Assembly (NCBI GenBank): GCA_035559775.1
Contig: DATMAU010000043.1
Span: 28,858 to 92,857 of the forward strand
From: AG1 sp035559775
GTDB taxonomy: Archaea; Thermoproteota; Thermoprotei_A; Sulfolobales; AG1
Direction of reading: 5' to 3'
Length of the DNA: 64,000 nt
This document shows, piece after piece, positions 41,979 to 51,118 of the stretch (position 1 is the stretch's first letter; each line of letters begins with the position of its first letter). Below the pieces are notes generated by a model that did no database searches, was not told where the DNA came from, and saw nothing but the letters and a program-made list of their open reading frames with translations. Made by a program: the position numbers and the translations under genes.

Positions 41979-44891
41979 TCACTCCACGTAGATCCCTGGC
42001 CTTAGTGGTAGTGCCTCTTTCTTCTTCCCCCTATAGTCTGGCGCACCGGGATCCCATGATCCGTATACCTCGATCACAGGGGCCCCTGTAGCTTCTCTCA
42101 AAATCTCTAGACTGCTTCTTATAACGGCTATCTCGTCCATCACAGCCCCTTCAAGGATCATTGATGCAAGCTCTTCTGAGAGTGATGATGCGTGGTCAAA
42201 GATCCTCTTTATCCTTAGAGCCTCCTCGTCACGTGATCCTAGGCCCAGCTTACCTAGATAAGCCTCCATAACAGGTCTAACCCCTTCACCCTTTCTCTGA
42301 GCCTCAAGGCTTCTTTTAAGGATCTCTATTTCACTCTGCGGTGCTGTATAGATCACTACTCTTGAGGGTTTCTTTCTCAGTATCGATACGATCTCCCCTA
42401 GATCCTCGCTAAGGGATCTTAGGTATATATGCTTCAGCTCCAGATCTCTATCTATATATCTCTTCAGGCCCTCCCTATCAAAGCTCTCCCTAACCACAAG
42501 GCTCTTCTCACCCAACACGCTGTGCCATATTTCCTCCGCAGCATGTGGCGCATATATCGATAGCATGATAACCCATGACCTAACGATCCCCACGATCCCT
42601 TTCCAAACGCTATCACTCCTTCTAATATACTCTGCAAGGGTGTTTGGGACATCATATATGATCCCGATCCCTGCCTCTCTAACCCTCAGCCTCTCGAGAG
42701 CATCGTCAGCCCTCAAAATACTCCTAACGATCCTTGAGGCGTAAACCTTATCAAGCTCGTTTGGATCCTCCCTTATAGGCATCTTAGCAAGCTTTTCGAG
42801 AAGCTCGTATATCCTTCTAATGTTCTCAGCTATGTTTAGGACAGCCTCATGTCTGAAATCGAGATCCTGGCCTTCTTCGGATGATATCGAGAGGGCTATC
42901 CTAACACTGTCGCTTCCATATAGATCTATAGCTCTAGATACAGGCAGTATGTTTCTCAAGCTCTTTGACATCTTCCTACCCTCTCTAAGCACCCAGCCGT
43001 GGATCAGCATTGCCCTAGGCCATAGTTCTCTTGGGAACACGGCCACGTGGTTCATTATGAAGAATAGTAAGTGATTGTTAGCCAGATCTTTTCCAGCAAC
43101 CCTGAGATCCAGGGGGTACCAGTATAGGAAATCTCTCCTCAGATCCTCGAGATCCTCTCTCCTAATCCCGAGATTTCTAGCAATACTCCCAGGATCGCCT
43201 TTACCCAGCATCACATAGTCCCAGAAACCCTTGTCGAGTGCTGAGGGGTCTTTAACGAGATCTCTGAGCTTGTGGGAGATTGTATAGAAAGCCATATAGA
43301 TCGTTGAGTCGCTCAGGCTCTCAATAACCCACTCAACATCCCAGGGGAGAGGTGTTCCAAGCCCTCTGGTTCTTGCACAAGGCTTCTCCCTAAGATTGCC
43401 TATAAGACTAGCCATATACTCTCTCATCTCAGGGGGCTGGATATACATGCTCCTAAGCAGTTCGAGACCCTCGGCTTTCCACTTCTGGTTAGAGTAGTCT
43501 ATGAACCACTGATTCTCAAGCATTTTAACAACAATCTCTGTCCCACACCTACAATACACAGGCTTGTTAGTGATCTCATATAGAGAATCCCCTACACCCG
43601 AGAGCTTTATAAATGTGGATATGTTCTCCCTAGCCTCAGGGATCTTCTTACCCTCAACCCAACCCTTTATAAACCCTACCAAGAAGCCCTGATCATGCCT
43701 ATCACTCTTAACAAGCTTCGATAGGTCTTTCTCCATGGAGCCGAGGTTATACTCCAGCGAGTATAGCTCCTTAGTGGCTTTTTCAAGCGCCTCCCTGTCA
43801 AGCTGGTCTTTAACCCTGTGCTTCTCAACGAAATGCTTTGCAGGGACGCCCTTGATCCCTGGTACTCTTATCACGACTCGGGGCTCTTGGGGCTTTATAC
43901 CCTCAATATTTCTCAGGATCTCGGTGTATGCTTGATAATCGTCTGGCGAGTGTGCGGGGACGCTCATAACAATCCCCGTACCTGTCTCGGGATCCACAAA
44001 CCTTGCTGGAAGTATGGGGATCTTCTCGCCTGTTATTGGGTTTATAGCTGTTTTTAGCAGGAGCTCTTCTGGGGATATGCTCCTTATATACCTAACCCCT
44101 CTTTTCTGGTATAGTAGCTTCTCATAAGATCTTTTAGAGATAATCCATGTCGAGCCCTCCACCTCTGCTTCAACATAATCAGCGTTGGGGTTGATCCAGA
44201 TGTTTGTCACACCAAACACAGTCTCGGGTCTAAGAGTTGCGGCTGGCAACACCCTACCGTTCTCATCCCTGAAGAATATTAGTGTGAACTCGCCTATCTC
44301 GGGATCCTTATCATCCTTAGTATCGTGCCCCCCAACAGGCATCCCGTGCTTTGGACACCAGCCAACAGGATAGGTTCCCCTGGTAACAAAGCCTTTTTCT
44401 CTAAGAAGCTCGAACTGCCATCTTATAAAGCTGCTGAAATAAGGATCTATTGTTGTGAACTCCCTCCTCCAATCTATACCTAGACCCAGCATCTTCATGC
44501 TATCCTTAGAGATCCTGTGGAAATACTGGGCAAGGTCTATTGGTTTTGAAAGCTTTAAAGCGACCTCTCTCGGGACATTATATAGGTTGACAAACAGATC
44601 TATGAGCTCTGTATCGCCCGCCTCTATAGATTCAGCCATGGTAAGTATAGGCGTCCCCGTATAGTGGAAACCCATCGGGTAGAGGACATTCTCACCCCTG
44701 GTTCTCCTATGCCTAGCAATAATGTCTGCTAAAACATAGCTCCTAGCATTGCCTATATGTATAGGTGAGTTAGGATATGGAAACGCTGCTGTTACGAAGA
44801 ACTTACGCCTATCCCTAGCCTCAACACGCTCAGCCCTATAAGCACCCTCAGCCTCCCACACGCTCTGCCACTTGGAGGAGATGTTTTTCAA
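41979..44891 (-). CDS. leuS: Leucyl-tRNA synthetase
   Basis: About 970 residues, archaeal/eukaryotic-type LeuRS. HIGH-like motif SPIHIGNARSYVLADIIARH, CP1 editing domain (GTGIVMSVPAHSPDDY), and KMSKS loop GRKMSKSLRN, with a long C-terminal extension. The frame is open to an ATG at 44984, but a TATA-like TTTATATATC lies at 44950-44959 on this strand, inside that extension; the first start codon downstream of the expected transcription start is TTG 44891 (residues KNISSKWQSVWEAEG follow), which matches the family N-terminus. The start remains uncertain. Confidence 0.9.
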   Translation of the reverse strand: MKNISSKWQSVWEAEGAYRAERVEARDRRKFFVTAAFPYPNSPIHIGNARSYVLADIIARHRRTRGENVLYPMGFHYTGTPILTMAESIEAGDTELIDLFVNLYNVPREVALKLSKPIDLAQYFHRISKDSMKMLGLGIDWRREFTTIDPYFSSFIRWQFELLREKGFVTRGTYPVGWCPKHGMPVGGHDTKDDKDPEIGEFTLIFFRDENGRVLPAATLRPETVFGVTNIWINPNADYVEAEVEGSTWIISKRSYEKLLYQKRGVRYIRSISPEELLLKTAINPITGEKIPILPARFVDPETGTGIVMSVPAHSPDDYQAYTEILRNIEGIKPQEPRVVIRVPGIKGVPAKHFVEKHRVKDQLDREALEKATKELYSLEYNLGSMEKDLSKLVKSDRHDQGFLVGFIKGWVEGKKIPEARENISTFIKLSGVGDSLYEITNKPVYCRCGTEIVVKMLENQWFIDYSNQKWKAEGLELLRSMYIQPPEMREYMASLIGNLREKPCARTRGLGTPLPWDVEWVIESLSDSTIYMAFYTISHKLRDLVKDPSALDKGFWDYVMLGKGDPGSIARNLGIRREDLEDLRRDFLYWYPLDLRVAGKDLANNHLLFFIMNHVAVFPRELWPRAMLIHGWVLREGRKMSKSLRNILPVSRAIDLYGSDSVRIALSISSEEGQDLDFRHEAVLNIAENIRRIYELLEKLAKMPIREDPNELDKVYASRIVRSILRADDALERLRVREAGIGIIYDVPNTLAEYIRRSDSVWKGIVGIVRSWVIMLSIYAPHAAEEIWHSVLGEKSLVVRESFDREGLKRYIDRDLELKHIYLRSLSEDLGEIVSILRKKPSRVVIYTAPQSEIEILKRSLEAQRKGEGVRPVMEAYLGKLGLGSRDEEALRIKRIFDHASSLSEELASMILEGAVMDEIAVIRSSLEILREATGAPVIEVYGSWDPGAPDYRGKKKEALPLRPGIYVE

Positions 44892-44949
44892 CCATTCTAT
44901 AGCGCCTGTAGCCCCAGAGAATAGAGCTCCCCTTCCTAATAACACCTGG

Positions 44950-44959
44950 GGATATATAA
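44950..44959 (-). promoter_or_regulatory. TATA box of leuS
   Basis: TTTATATATC on the minus strand. It places transcription start near 44930 and argues for the TTG start at 44891. Confidence 0.5.
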
Positions 44960-44988
44960 ACGTTATATTGATATTGAGGATCATCTGT

Positions 44989-45040
44989 CATAGCCAGCTG
45001 TTTCGGGTTTCATGATGGTTTATAAGGATCGATATTAAAC
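44989..45040 (+). repeat. Repeat R1, similar to 54304-54352
   Basis: CATAG..A.CTGTTTCGG.TTTCATG...GTTT.TA.GG.T.GATAT is shared with R2 at 54304-54352 over roughly 48 bases. It lies about 110 bases before relic D and may be the left end of the same decayed element. Confidence 0.45.
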
Positions 45041-45150
45041 CTGTAGTTCTGTAATAATGTTCTATTTATATAAGCCCTGTTATTCTATGGGGACGCTGCC
45101 CAACAATGAGGGTAGAGATAGAGATCCGAGAGGCGAGGTAAAGGTAAAAG

Positions 45151-45393
45151 AGATCCAGGACGCAGGGGTTCCCCCACAGTAATGAACCCGAGAAAATCTA
45201 TGAAAGGGAGCTGTGGGTAGAGATCACCCCGAACGGGTGGAGGCCAATGATATGGGATCCAATGATAGAGGCCCTGAGGCATATGAAGCCAAAGGAAGAG
45301 CAGTTGATACCAAGCAATATCAATCTCAATGAAGCCCGAACCCCCCAGCATCGTTTACTCTTAAACGCTTGGATGTTCTTTTATGTTAAATAG
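45151..45393 (+). pseudogene. Relic D: decayed tnpB-like tail
   Basis: An open frame with no start region. It encodes NEPEKIYERELWVEITPNGW, comparable with HEPAGSEILRVEVEAP of relic B, and ends in a Gly/Pro-poor tail NEARTPQHR. It is far from A and B in base sequence, so homology is inferred from the protein pattern. Together with repeat R1 it could be a ~400-base internally deleted element. Confidence 0.35.
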
Positions 45394-45491
45394 TATAGTT
45401 CTATAAACATAGCTAATATATCGAACTATGAACGATGATTCGTTGGCGAAATAGATTAATAGCCCTGTCTTGGAAGATATAGAGGAACCTC

Positions 45492-45857
45492 ATGAGGGTT
45501 CCAAAGCCTCTTGATAAGATCCTCTGGGATCTATGTAGAGATACTAGGGAGGATGTGGAAGAGATTGTGGGGCGGGTTGAGAAGCTGAGGAGAAGGGTCA
45601 TTGAGGATCTCAGTCTCACAAACCACCCCTTCGTGTTAATGCATCTCAGAGAGTTCCAAAAAGAACTTGAGAGGATGGTTAGAAACGATCTAGAGAAATA
45701 CCTAAATCCGAGCAAGGATGGTCATATATGTTCAAAGGATATGAGAAAATCCCTAGAGTTCTTAGAAACAAAACTAGCGATGCTAGAGAAGAAGCTAGGA
45801 TTGGTCAGAGAAGCTCTGGAGAAGAATGATAGGCAACCCCGGCGGGAAATACAGTAA
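45492..45857 (+). CDS. Hypothetical helical protein
   Basis: 121 residues, strongly alpha-helical and charged, with two coiled-coil-like stretches (EDVEEIVGRVEKLRRRVIEDL and LEFLETKLAMLEKKLGLVREALEK). No Cys pairs except one CSKD. No family recognised and no neighbours on the same strand that suggest a role. A hairpin AACAGGA/TCCTGTT (45905-45911/45930-45936) follows 47 bases after the stop. Confidence 0.55.
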   Translation: MRVPKPLDKILWDLCRDTREDVEEIVGRVEKLRRRVIEDLSLTNHPFVLMHLREFQKELERMVRNDLEKYLNPSKDGHICSKDMRKSLEFLETKLAMLEKKLGLVREALEKNDRQPRREIQ

Positions 45858-46010
45858 CCCTACAACCTCCTTATAATCAAGTCATTATGTATAGAGTCTA
45901 CGAAAACAGGATCGCTATCCTAGTCGAAGTCCTGTTGTAAAAGAATAATAACCTATAAAGATCCTGCTGTATAGTCCTTACATCTTCTGAGTATTGAGAA
46001 GCCTATTAAG

Positions 46011-46096
46011 TCCCCCCGAGGGGATTCGAACCCCTGACCACCCGGTCTCCGCCCGCCCCACTACAGCCGGGCGCTCTGCCACTGAGCTACGGGGGG
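46011..46096 (-). tRNA. tRNA-Tyr (GTA anticodon) with 14-nt intron
   Basis: Cloverleaf complete: acceptor CCCCCCG/CGGGGGG, D stem GCTC/GAGC, anticodon stem CCCGG/CCGGG, T arm AGGGG-TTCGAAT-CCCCT and discriminator A. The C1:G72 pair is the archaeal tRNA-Tyr identity element. The anticodon loop reads CT-GTA-G, then a 14-nt G+C-rich intron (46047-46060) after position 37, then A38. CCA is not encoded. A TATA-like ATAAATAAG lies about 28 bases upstream on this strand. Confidence 0.95.
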
Positions 46097-46259
46097 TTCC
46101 TATATTTATTAAATCTGTGCTCTTATTTATCCTTTTTTACTCTCCACCCAGGGATCAGGTTATCTAGTTGTGGTTTTCTGTTGAGCTGGTATTCTATGCA
46201 ATGATCTGTTAGAGATATATTACCTGATACAGATCCCTATTATTAGGGCTAGTGGGTTA

Positions 46260-47117
46260 TTGAGGTTCTGTGCTAAGTGCGGTCGGGATGAGAGATCCGT
46301 GCCTATAGTTAGGCATCTGTGTATTGACTGCTATCTAGAGCTTAGAGGAAGAGATCTTTTTCCAAGGAATATTACTCTAACATACTGCCCCTCATGCGGA
46401 AGTTACAGGATTGGTGGTGAGTGGATTAGCAGCGAGGATATGGGTAATGACGAGAGGGTTGCTATAGCATATATTATTGAAAGCGGTTTAAAGATCCCTG
46501 AGGAGATAGTAAGCGCCGATCTAGAGGATCTTAGGGTTGTTAGAACAGACTATGGCGAAGCTATAGATGCTAGCGTGAGGATCAGCATAGGAGGTTCTCA
46601 ATACAGGGTCACGAAGAGAGTGGGTCTCTATAGAGAGAGAATGCTCTGCCCAGCCTGCCATAAGATCCGTGGTAAGGGTTATGAAGCGATTATACAGATA
46701 AGAGGACTTCCCTCTATCAACGAGCGCCTTTTAAGGATCATCGAAGAGAATCTCTATAATCTCCCCGAGGCTCTCAGAAACTCTATAGCCGAGGTAGAAT
46801 ACCTAAGAGAAGGCATAGACCTTAAGCTAGTCTCTAGACATGCTGCCCAAAGCATAGCAAGTATTATTAGAAGGGAATTCGGCGGAAGAATAATAGAAAC
46901 AGAAGAAGGTGGAACCGGGAGAAACACGAGAACGGGTAAGAAGCCCAGGCTGGTGATAAGTATCAGAATACCGAGCATTGAAGAGGGATCCTATATAAGG
47001 ATCAATGGACAGCCATATATAGTTGAGAAGGTCGATGAAGAGAAAATAACCTTGATAGATAGAGAAGGTAAAAAAGTCACCATGACCAAGAGCGATATAG
47101 TCAAAGGCTGGGAGTAG
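46260..47117 (+). CDS. NMD3-family ribosome-associated protein
   Basis: 285 residues. N-terminal zinc motifs FCAKCGRDE, HLCIDCYLE and YCPSCGSYRIGG, then MLCPACHKIRGKGYEAIIQIRG with the family's conserved segment, and a C-terminal beta-rich domain (RINGQPYIVEKVDEEKITLIDREGKKVTM). Eukaryotic NMD3 is the 60S export adaptor; archaeal forms bind the large subunit and probably act in its maturation. TTG start at 46260. Confidence 0.88.
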   Translation: MRFCAKCGRDERSVPIVRHLCIDCYLELRGRDLFPRNITLTYCPSCGSYRIGGEWISSEDMGNDERVAIAYIIESGLKIPEEIVSADLEDLRVVRTDYGEAIDASVRISIGGSQYRVTKRVGLYRERMLCPACHKIRGKGYEAIIQIRGLPSINERLLRIIEENLYNLPEALRNSIAEVEYLREGIDLKLVSRHAAQSIASIIRREFGGRIIETEEGGTGRNTRTGKKPRLVISIRIPSIEEGSYIRINGQPYIVEKVDEEKITLIDREGKKVTMTKSDIVKGWE

Positions 47118-47330
47118 AGAGTCTATTGATTTCTAAGAACACCCACACTACCAAGGATCTTAGGATCTCTGCATAACCAGCATAACAGCCGGCAGGAAAA
47201 AACACAAGATCCCTGGGAACTGTGAGCAGGTTTAGACTTCATAGTAGCTAATATCTCTCGATACTAACCGCCACAAAGCCTAAACCCCAGTTTATATGTA
47301 GCTATATATCCTGGTGTGTAATACTTATTG

Positions 47331-47379
47331 GTGATTAGAGAACCCGGATCTGAATGGTGATGATGTCCCGCATATATGA
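47331..47379 (+). ncRNA. Candidate C/D-box guide RNA (sRNA 2)
   Basis: Box C GTGATTA (47331-47337, one off consensus), 12-nt guide, box D' CTGA (47350-47353), 3-nt spacer, box C' GTGATGA (47357-47363, perfect), 12-nt guide, box D ATGA (47376-47379, one off). The 12/3/12 spacing equals that of sRNA 1, and a TATA-like GCTATATATCC at 47301-47311 is centred 26 bases before box C. Predicted target strings are ATCCGGGTTCTC and ATATGCGGGACA. Confidence 0.6.
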
Positions 47380-47443
47380 GTAACAGCTACTACTAATTAT
47401 GAAAATATAAGTTATCAGATTATTAATATACGGTGTAACATAT

Positions 47444-49987
47444 TTGGGTATAGTTAGAGAGATAGGGGTAATAGCTGTATCGCTTATAATGATTATATTA
47501 TTAACCCTGTCCTTTGGGACTGTAGCGTCTCTCATGAACCCCTATGCTGGTGTGTGGACAGAGATCGGGAGGGGGGATTTTAGAGGCTCTATAAGGATCA
47601 GTGTGAAAGGGATCGATAACAGCGTTACAGTGGTTTTTGACAGCTATATGGTTCCCCACATATTTGCATCGAGCGATCGGGATGCAGCATATGCTCTCGG
47701 ATATCTCCACGCCTATCATAGATTATGGCAAATGGATATACAGAGAAGGCTTGCCGAGGGGAGGCTCTCAGAGATCCTTGGCAACTCCACATTGAAACAG
47801 GATATATATATGAGAATAGTGGGGCTCTATAGATCTGCTGTTAACACTACAAAGTGGCTTGAGAACACCTACCCGGATGTCTACTCAGTAATGGTTGCAT
47901 ACTCAGCAGGGGTTAACACGGCTATAGAGGAGATGAAGACGAGGAACGAGCTTCCATTAATGTTCAAGCTACTTGGATATGAACCAGAACCCTGGAGGCC
48001 TGAGGATAGCATGGCATGGGCTCTCTATATGGCTTGGGGTTTAACGAGCTTCTTCGAACCGCTAGAGCTAACATACCTAGCAATAAAGCTAGGGCCTAAC
48101 GATACCAACATACTCTTTCCTGTCCATCCATACTATGGCGATAACGTAACAGTAATCCCTGGCGATGGGAGCATAAATGGTGTTAGAATCGATAAGGATC
48201 CCAGCTATCTTAGAAGCCTCAACTGGTTCTCACAATGGGCGACAGGAATAGATCTCAGTGATCGAGACCTTGCACAACAGATCCTCGACGCCATTGAATC
48301 TATCCTGGATCTCAGTGGTGAGAGACCCCCAGATATAGGTAGTAATAACTGGGTTGTGGGGCCCTCTAGATCCATAACAGGTGGAGCGATAATGGCAGAC
48401 GATCCCCACCTATCTCTCAACATACCAGCCATATGGTATGAGGTCCATATAAAGACTCCTGAGATGAATGTGAGGGGCGTGACCCTCCCAGGCATACCAT
48501 TCATAATCATAGGGTTTAACGAGCATGTCGCATGGGGTCTCACCAACACACAGATAGGTGTTATGGACTTCTATCTAGAGAAGATATCAAACGGCTCCTA
48601 CCTCTATAACGGTGAGTGGAGACCCTTAAAGGTGGTTGAGGAGCCCATAAAGGTTAAGGGTTATGGTGTCTATCTATTGAAGATAAATATAACCGCTAAC
48701 GGTCCTATAATAAGCACCAGAGGGGCTCCCATATCGTTTAGATGGGTTGGTAATGCTGGGTATATGAACGATAATAGTGGAATTACGAGGGAGGTTTTAG
48801 CGATATATCTCGCTAACAAGGCTAAGAGTTACGAGGATCTTGTAAACGCCCTCAAATACTGGGATGTACCTTCGCAGAACTGGGCCTTCATAGATAAGGA
48901 GAATAATTACGGGATAATAATACCAGGTCTCTTCCCATACAGGAGCGTTAAGCTACCTGACGGTAGTGTGGTTAGGGTTATAGGGTCTAGATCTATACTC
49001 AATGGGAGTGGAGGCTACGGGTGGGAGGGCTATGTACCCTACGAACAAATACCGAGAACCATTAACCCACAGAGAGGCTGGGCTGCAGCGCCTAACCAGG
49101 TAAGCGTTGGTCCCTATTACCCATACTTTATCCTGGGGAGCTGGTGGGATCCTGGTGCAAGGGCTCAGAGAATATACCAGCTCCTCTCCAGCAAGGATAA
49201 GCACTCGGTGGAGGACATGATGGTATACCAGTCAGATATATATCTATGGTACGCAGCATCAACAACACCTACACTGCTTAGAGCTGTAGAGGGATATAGA
49301 GATCTAGATCCTGTTGAGGCTAAGGCGCTCGATATCCTTAGATCGTGGGATTATAGAATGGATAAGAATCTCGTCGCACCAACAATATGGTGGGCCTGGT
49401 TCTCAGCCCTCTATGACGAGGCGTTCTCAAAAATATACACAGATCACGGGATCAAGATAAGACTCTACCCTACAGAGGACACAGTGATATGGCTGATCCA
49501 CAACATGCCTAGTTCAAAGTGGTTTGGCGGAAACCTTAGCGATGTCGCTAGAAAGGCTCTCTCAAAGGCTATAAGCAGCCTTAAAGCGGTGTATGGCGAT
49601 GATATTAACTCCTGGGTATGGGGCAGGGTTCACAAGCTATACATAGCCCATCTAAGCGGGCTTAGATCCCTATCAATAGAACCAGTGCCTGAAGATGGGG
49701 CGTCGGCCACTCTGATGAACGCTGGCTTTCAATATGACCTCAGGAATCTTGGGAGAGAGGTGTATGTTAGGACAGGCCCTAGCTGGAGGATCATAGCATA
49801 TGTTGATAGAGGATCTATAAAGGCTTACGGGATATACCCAGGCGGTCAGAGTGAGAACCCTGTTAGCGATTATTACAAGAACTTCTTTGACACGTGGTAT
49901 GGCTATAAATACAGGGAGCTGGATCTCCCAACAAACCCGGAGGCTGTTAGAAGCAGGATAGCTGTGATCGATATGGTGTCTGGATAG
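47444..49987 (+). CDS. Penicillin-acylase-family Ntn-hydrolase, membrane-anchored or exported
   Basis: 847 residues. N-terminal hydrophobic helix (IGVIAVSLIMIILLTLSFGTVASL) as signal or anchor. The family's self-processing site is DIGSNNWVVGPS: Ser at about residue 300 becomes the N-terminal nucleophile of the beta chain, with Asn-Asn-Trp following as expected. Further motifs: ADDPHLSLNIPAIWYEVHI, GVTLPGIPFIIIGFNEHVAWGLTN, PSQNWAFIDKENNYGI. Family members cleave amides such as N-acyl lactones, lactams or acyl-peptides; the natural substrate here is unknown. A membrane protein gene follows 10 bases later. Start is TTG at 47444. Confidence 0.9.
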   Translation: MGIVREIGVIAVSLIMIILLTLSFGTVASLMNPYAGVWTEIGRGDFRGSIRISVKGIDNSVTVVFDSYMVPHIFASSDRDAAYALGYLHAYHRLWQMDIQRRLAEGRLSEILGNSTLKQDIYMRIVGLYRSAVNTTKWLENTYPDVYSVMVAYSAGVNTAIEEMKTRNELPLMFKLLGYEPEPWRPEDSMAWALYMAWGLTSFFEPLELTYLAIKLGPNDTNILFPVHPYYGDNVTVIPGDGSINGVRIDKDPSYLRSLNWFSQWATGIDLSDRDLAQQILDAIESILDLSGERPPDIGSNNWVVGPSRSITGGAIMADDPHLSLNIPAIWYEVHIKTPEMNVRGVTLPGIPFIIIGFNEHVAWGLTNTQIGVMDFYLEKISNGSYLYNGEWRPLKVVEEPIKVKGYGVYLLKINITANGPIISTRGAPISFRWVGNAGYMNDNSGITREVLAIYLANKAKSYEDLVNALKYWDVPSQNWAFIDKENNYGIIIPGLFPYRSVKLPDGSVVRVIGSRSILNGSGGYGWEGYVPYEQIPRTINPQRGWAAAPNQVSVGPYYPYFILGSWWDPGARAQRIYQLLSSKDKHSVEDMMVYQSDIYLWYAASTTPTLLRAVEGYRDLDPVEAKALDILRSWDYRMDKNLVAPTIWWAWFSALYDEAFSKIYTDHGIKIRLYPTEDTVIWLIHNMPSSKWFGGNLSDVARKALSKAISSLKAVYGDDINSWVWGRVHKLYIAHLSGLRSLSIEPVPEDGASATLMNAGFQYDLRNLGREVYVRTGPSWRIIAYVDRGSIKAYGIYPGGQSENPVSDYYKNFFDTWYGYKYRELDLPTNPEAVRSRIAVIDMVSG

Positions 49988-49997
49988 GTGATCCGGA

Positions 49998-50387
49998 ATG
50001 GATATCTTCAGAGACCACATATACCCGATCATATCTGGGATCATTGTAGGTATAGTAGGAGGAGTGCTTGGTCTCAACTGGCTGTGGATATCGATCCTCG
50101 TTGCAGTACCGCTAGCTATCCTATCGCCTAGCAGCGCTAGAATAGGAGCCCTTAACAGTATTATAGCCTCTATAGTGGTGTTTACAGCTCCCATCATAAC
50201 CAGGATCTCCACGGATCCGCGTACGATGAAAATGCTAGATATATTATCATCTATAACCGGGCTCAGCTGGCAAGTGATAATAGTAATACAGATAATAGTT
50301 TACATTGTAGTATCGCTACTAACCTGCATAGCTATCATATCTATGAAGAGGATAGCGATAGAGCTACGCGCTAAGCGGATCGGCTAG
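49998..50387 (+). CDS. Hypothetical membrane protein, four predicted helices
   Basis: 129 residues: IISGIIVGIVGGVLGLNWLWI, ISILVAVPLAILSP, LNSIIASIVVFTAPIITRI and WQVIIVIQIIVYIVVSLLTCIAIIS. It follows the penicillin-acylase-like gene by 10 bases on the same strand, so the two are probably one transcript. No family recognised. Confidence 0.6.
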   Translation: MDIFRDHIYPIISGIIVGIVGGVLGLNWLWISILVAVPLAILSPSSARIGALNSIIASIVVFTAPIITRISTDPRTMKMLDILSSITGLSWQVIIVIQIIVYIVVSLLTCIAIISMKRIAIELRAKRIG

Positions 50388-50549
50388 CAACACGGCAACC
50401 CTTAAAACCGATCTCTCAAAGCAATTTCGCAACGTAAACGCAATATACTTGGCTATCTATCTAGCAAGACTTTTTGATACACCTAAGTGAGTATCTATAA
50501 GTTTTAATTATGGTTATGAGCTGGTTTTTCACAACGACTTTTAATTGAT

Positions 50550-50705
50550 ATGGATTCAATACCACACATAAACCCCAAGACTATCCTGGTTAGGAGAACC
50601 ACGCAGCCGAGCTTTACGAGAGACTATAAACCCATACAGAGATTCTTTATCTCCATGTGGGCTGTTTCCTTTTTGATATTCATAGGATGTATCTATAAGC
50701 TTTGA
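50550..50705 (+). CDS. Candidate 51-codon small membrane protein
   Basis: ATG at 50550, stop at 50703. Basic N-terminal half (KTILVRRTTQPSFTRDYKPIQRF) and one hydrophobic segment ISMWAVSFLIFIGCIYKL. It ends exactly where relic B begins. Too short to judge by sequence alone; could be a remnant of the same element or a real small protein. Confidence 0.3.
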   Translation: MDSIPHINPKTILVRRTTQPSFTRDYKPIQRFFISMWAVSFLIFIGCIYKL

Positions 50706-50921
50706 AAGGGGTTCTCGATGCGGGTCCCCCCACACAGGTCTCGGGCGGCGATGGGAGCAGTGCTCCAAGCCACCTGGGGCAGAGCTAGATGGGAGCCACG
50801 TGCCGTTCGGCTCGACGGCCGCCCATGAACCCGCAGGATCAGAGATCCTGCGGGTAGAGGTGGAAGCCCCTTGATAAGACCATAAATAAAATGATTGGAA
50901 TGAACATCCAGGGACAAACGG
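50701..50921 (+). pseudogene. Relic B: 3' end of a tnpB-like insertion element
   Basis: The least decayed copy. One frame runs from 50701 through ERGSRCGSPHTGLGRRWEQ, CSKPPGAELDGSHVPF, GSTAAHEPAGSEILRVEVEAP to TGA at 50873-50875, then the non-coding terminus GGAATGAACATCCAGGGAC followed by AAACG. Near the coding end is a strong hairpin, CCGCAGGATC...GATCCTGCGG. No upstream RuvC or zinc-finger coding is present, so it is truncated. Family inference as for relic A. Confidence 0.5.
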
Positions 50922-51118
50922 TCTCCTAATATAGGCATGGTCGATACATCAGGGATCTTGGTAACGATCCGTACGAGCAAGGCTTCCACTGATACTACGT
51001 ATAATGTGTGGTGAAAGATCTTTCCCCTGAATCACTTGTTCTGCAACAAGCCTGTGGGAAAAACCAGTAACCTCTTCATTATTAATCTTTTTATGTTAGT
51101 CTTCTATGGAGCTCTAGG

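Noticed and set aside
51008..51056. GTGGTGA, 12 nt, CTGA: half of a C/D-box pattern
   Set aside because: No C' box or terminal D box at the proper spacing and no TATA upstream; the downstream CTTGTT/AACAAG hairpin explains part of it.
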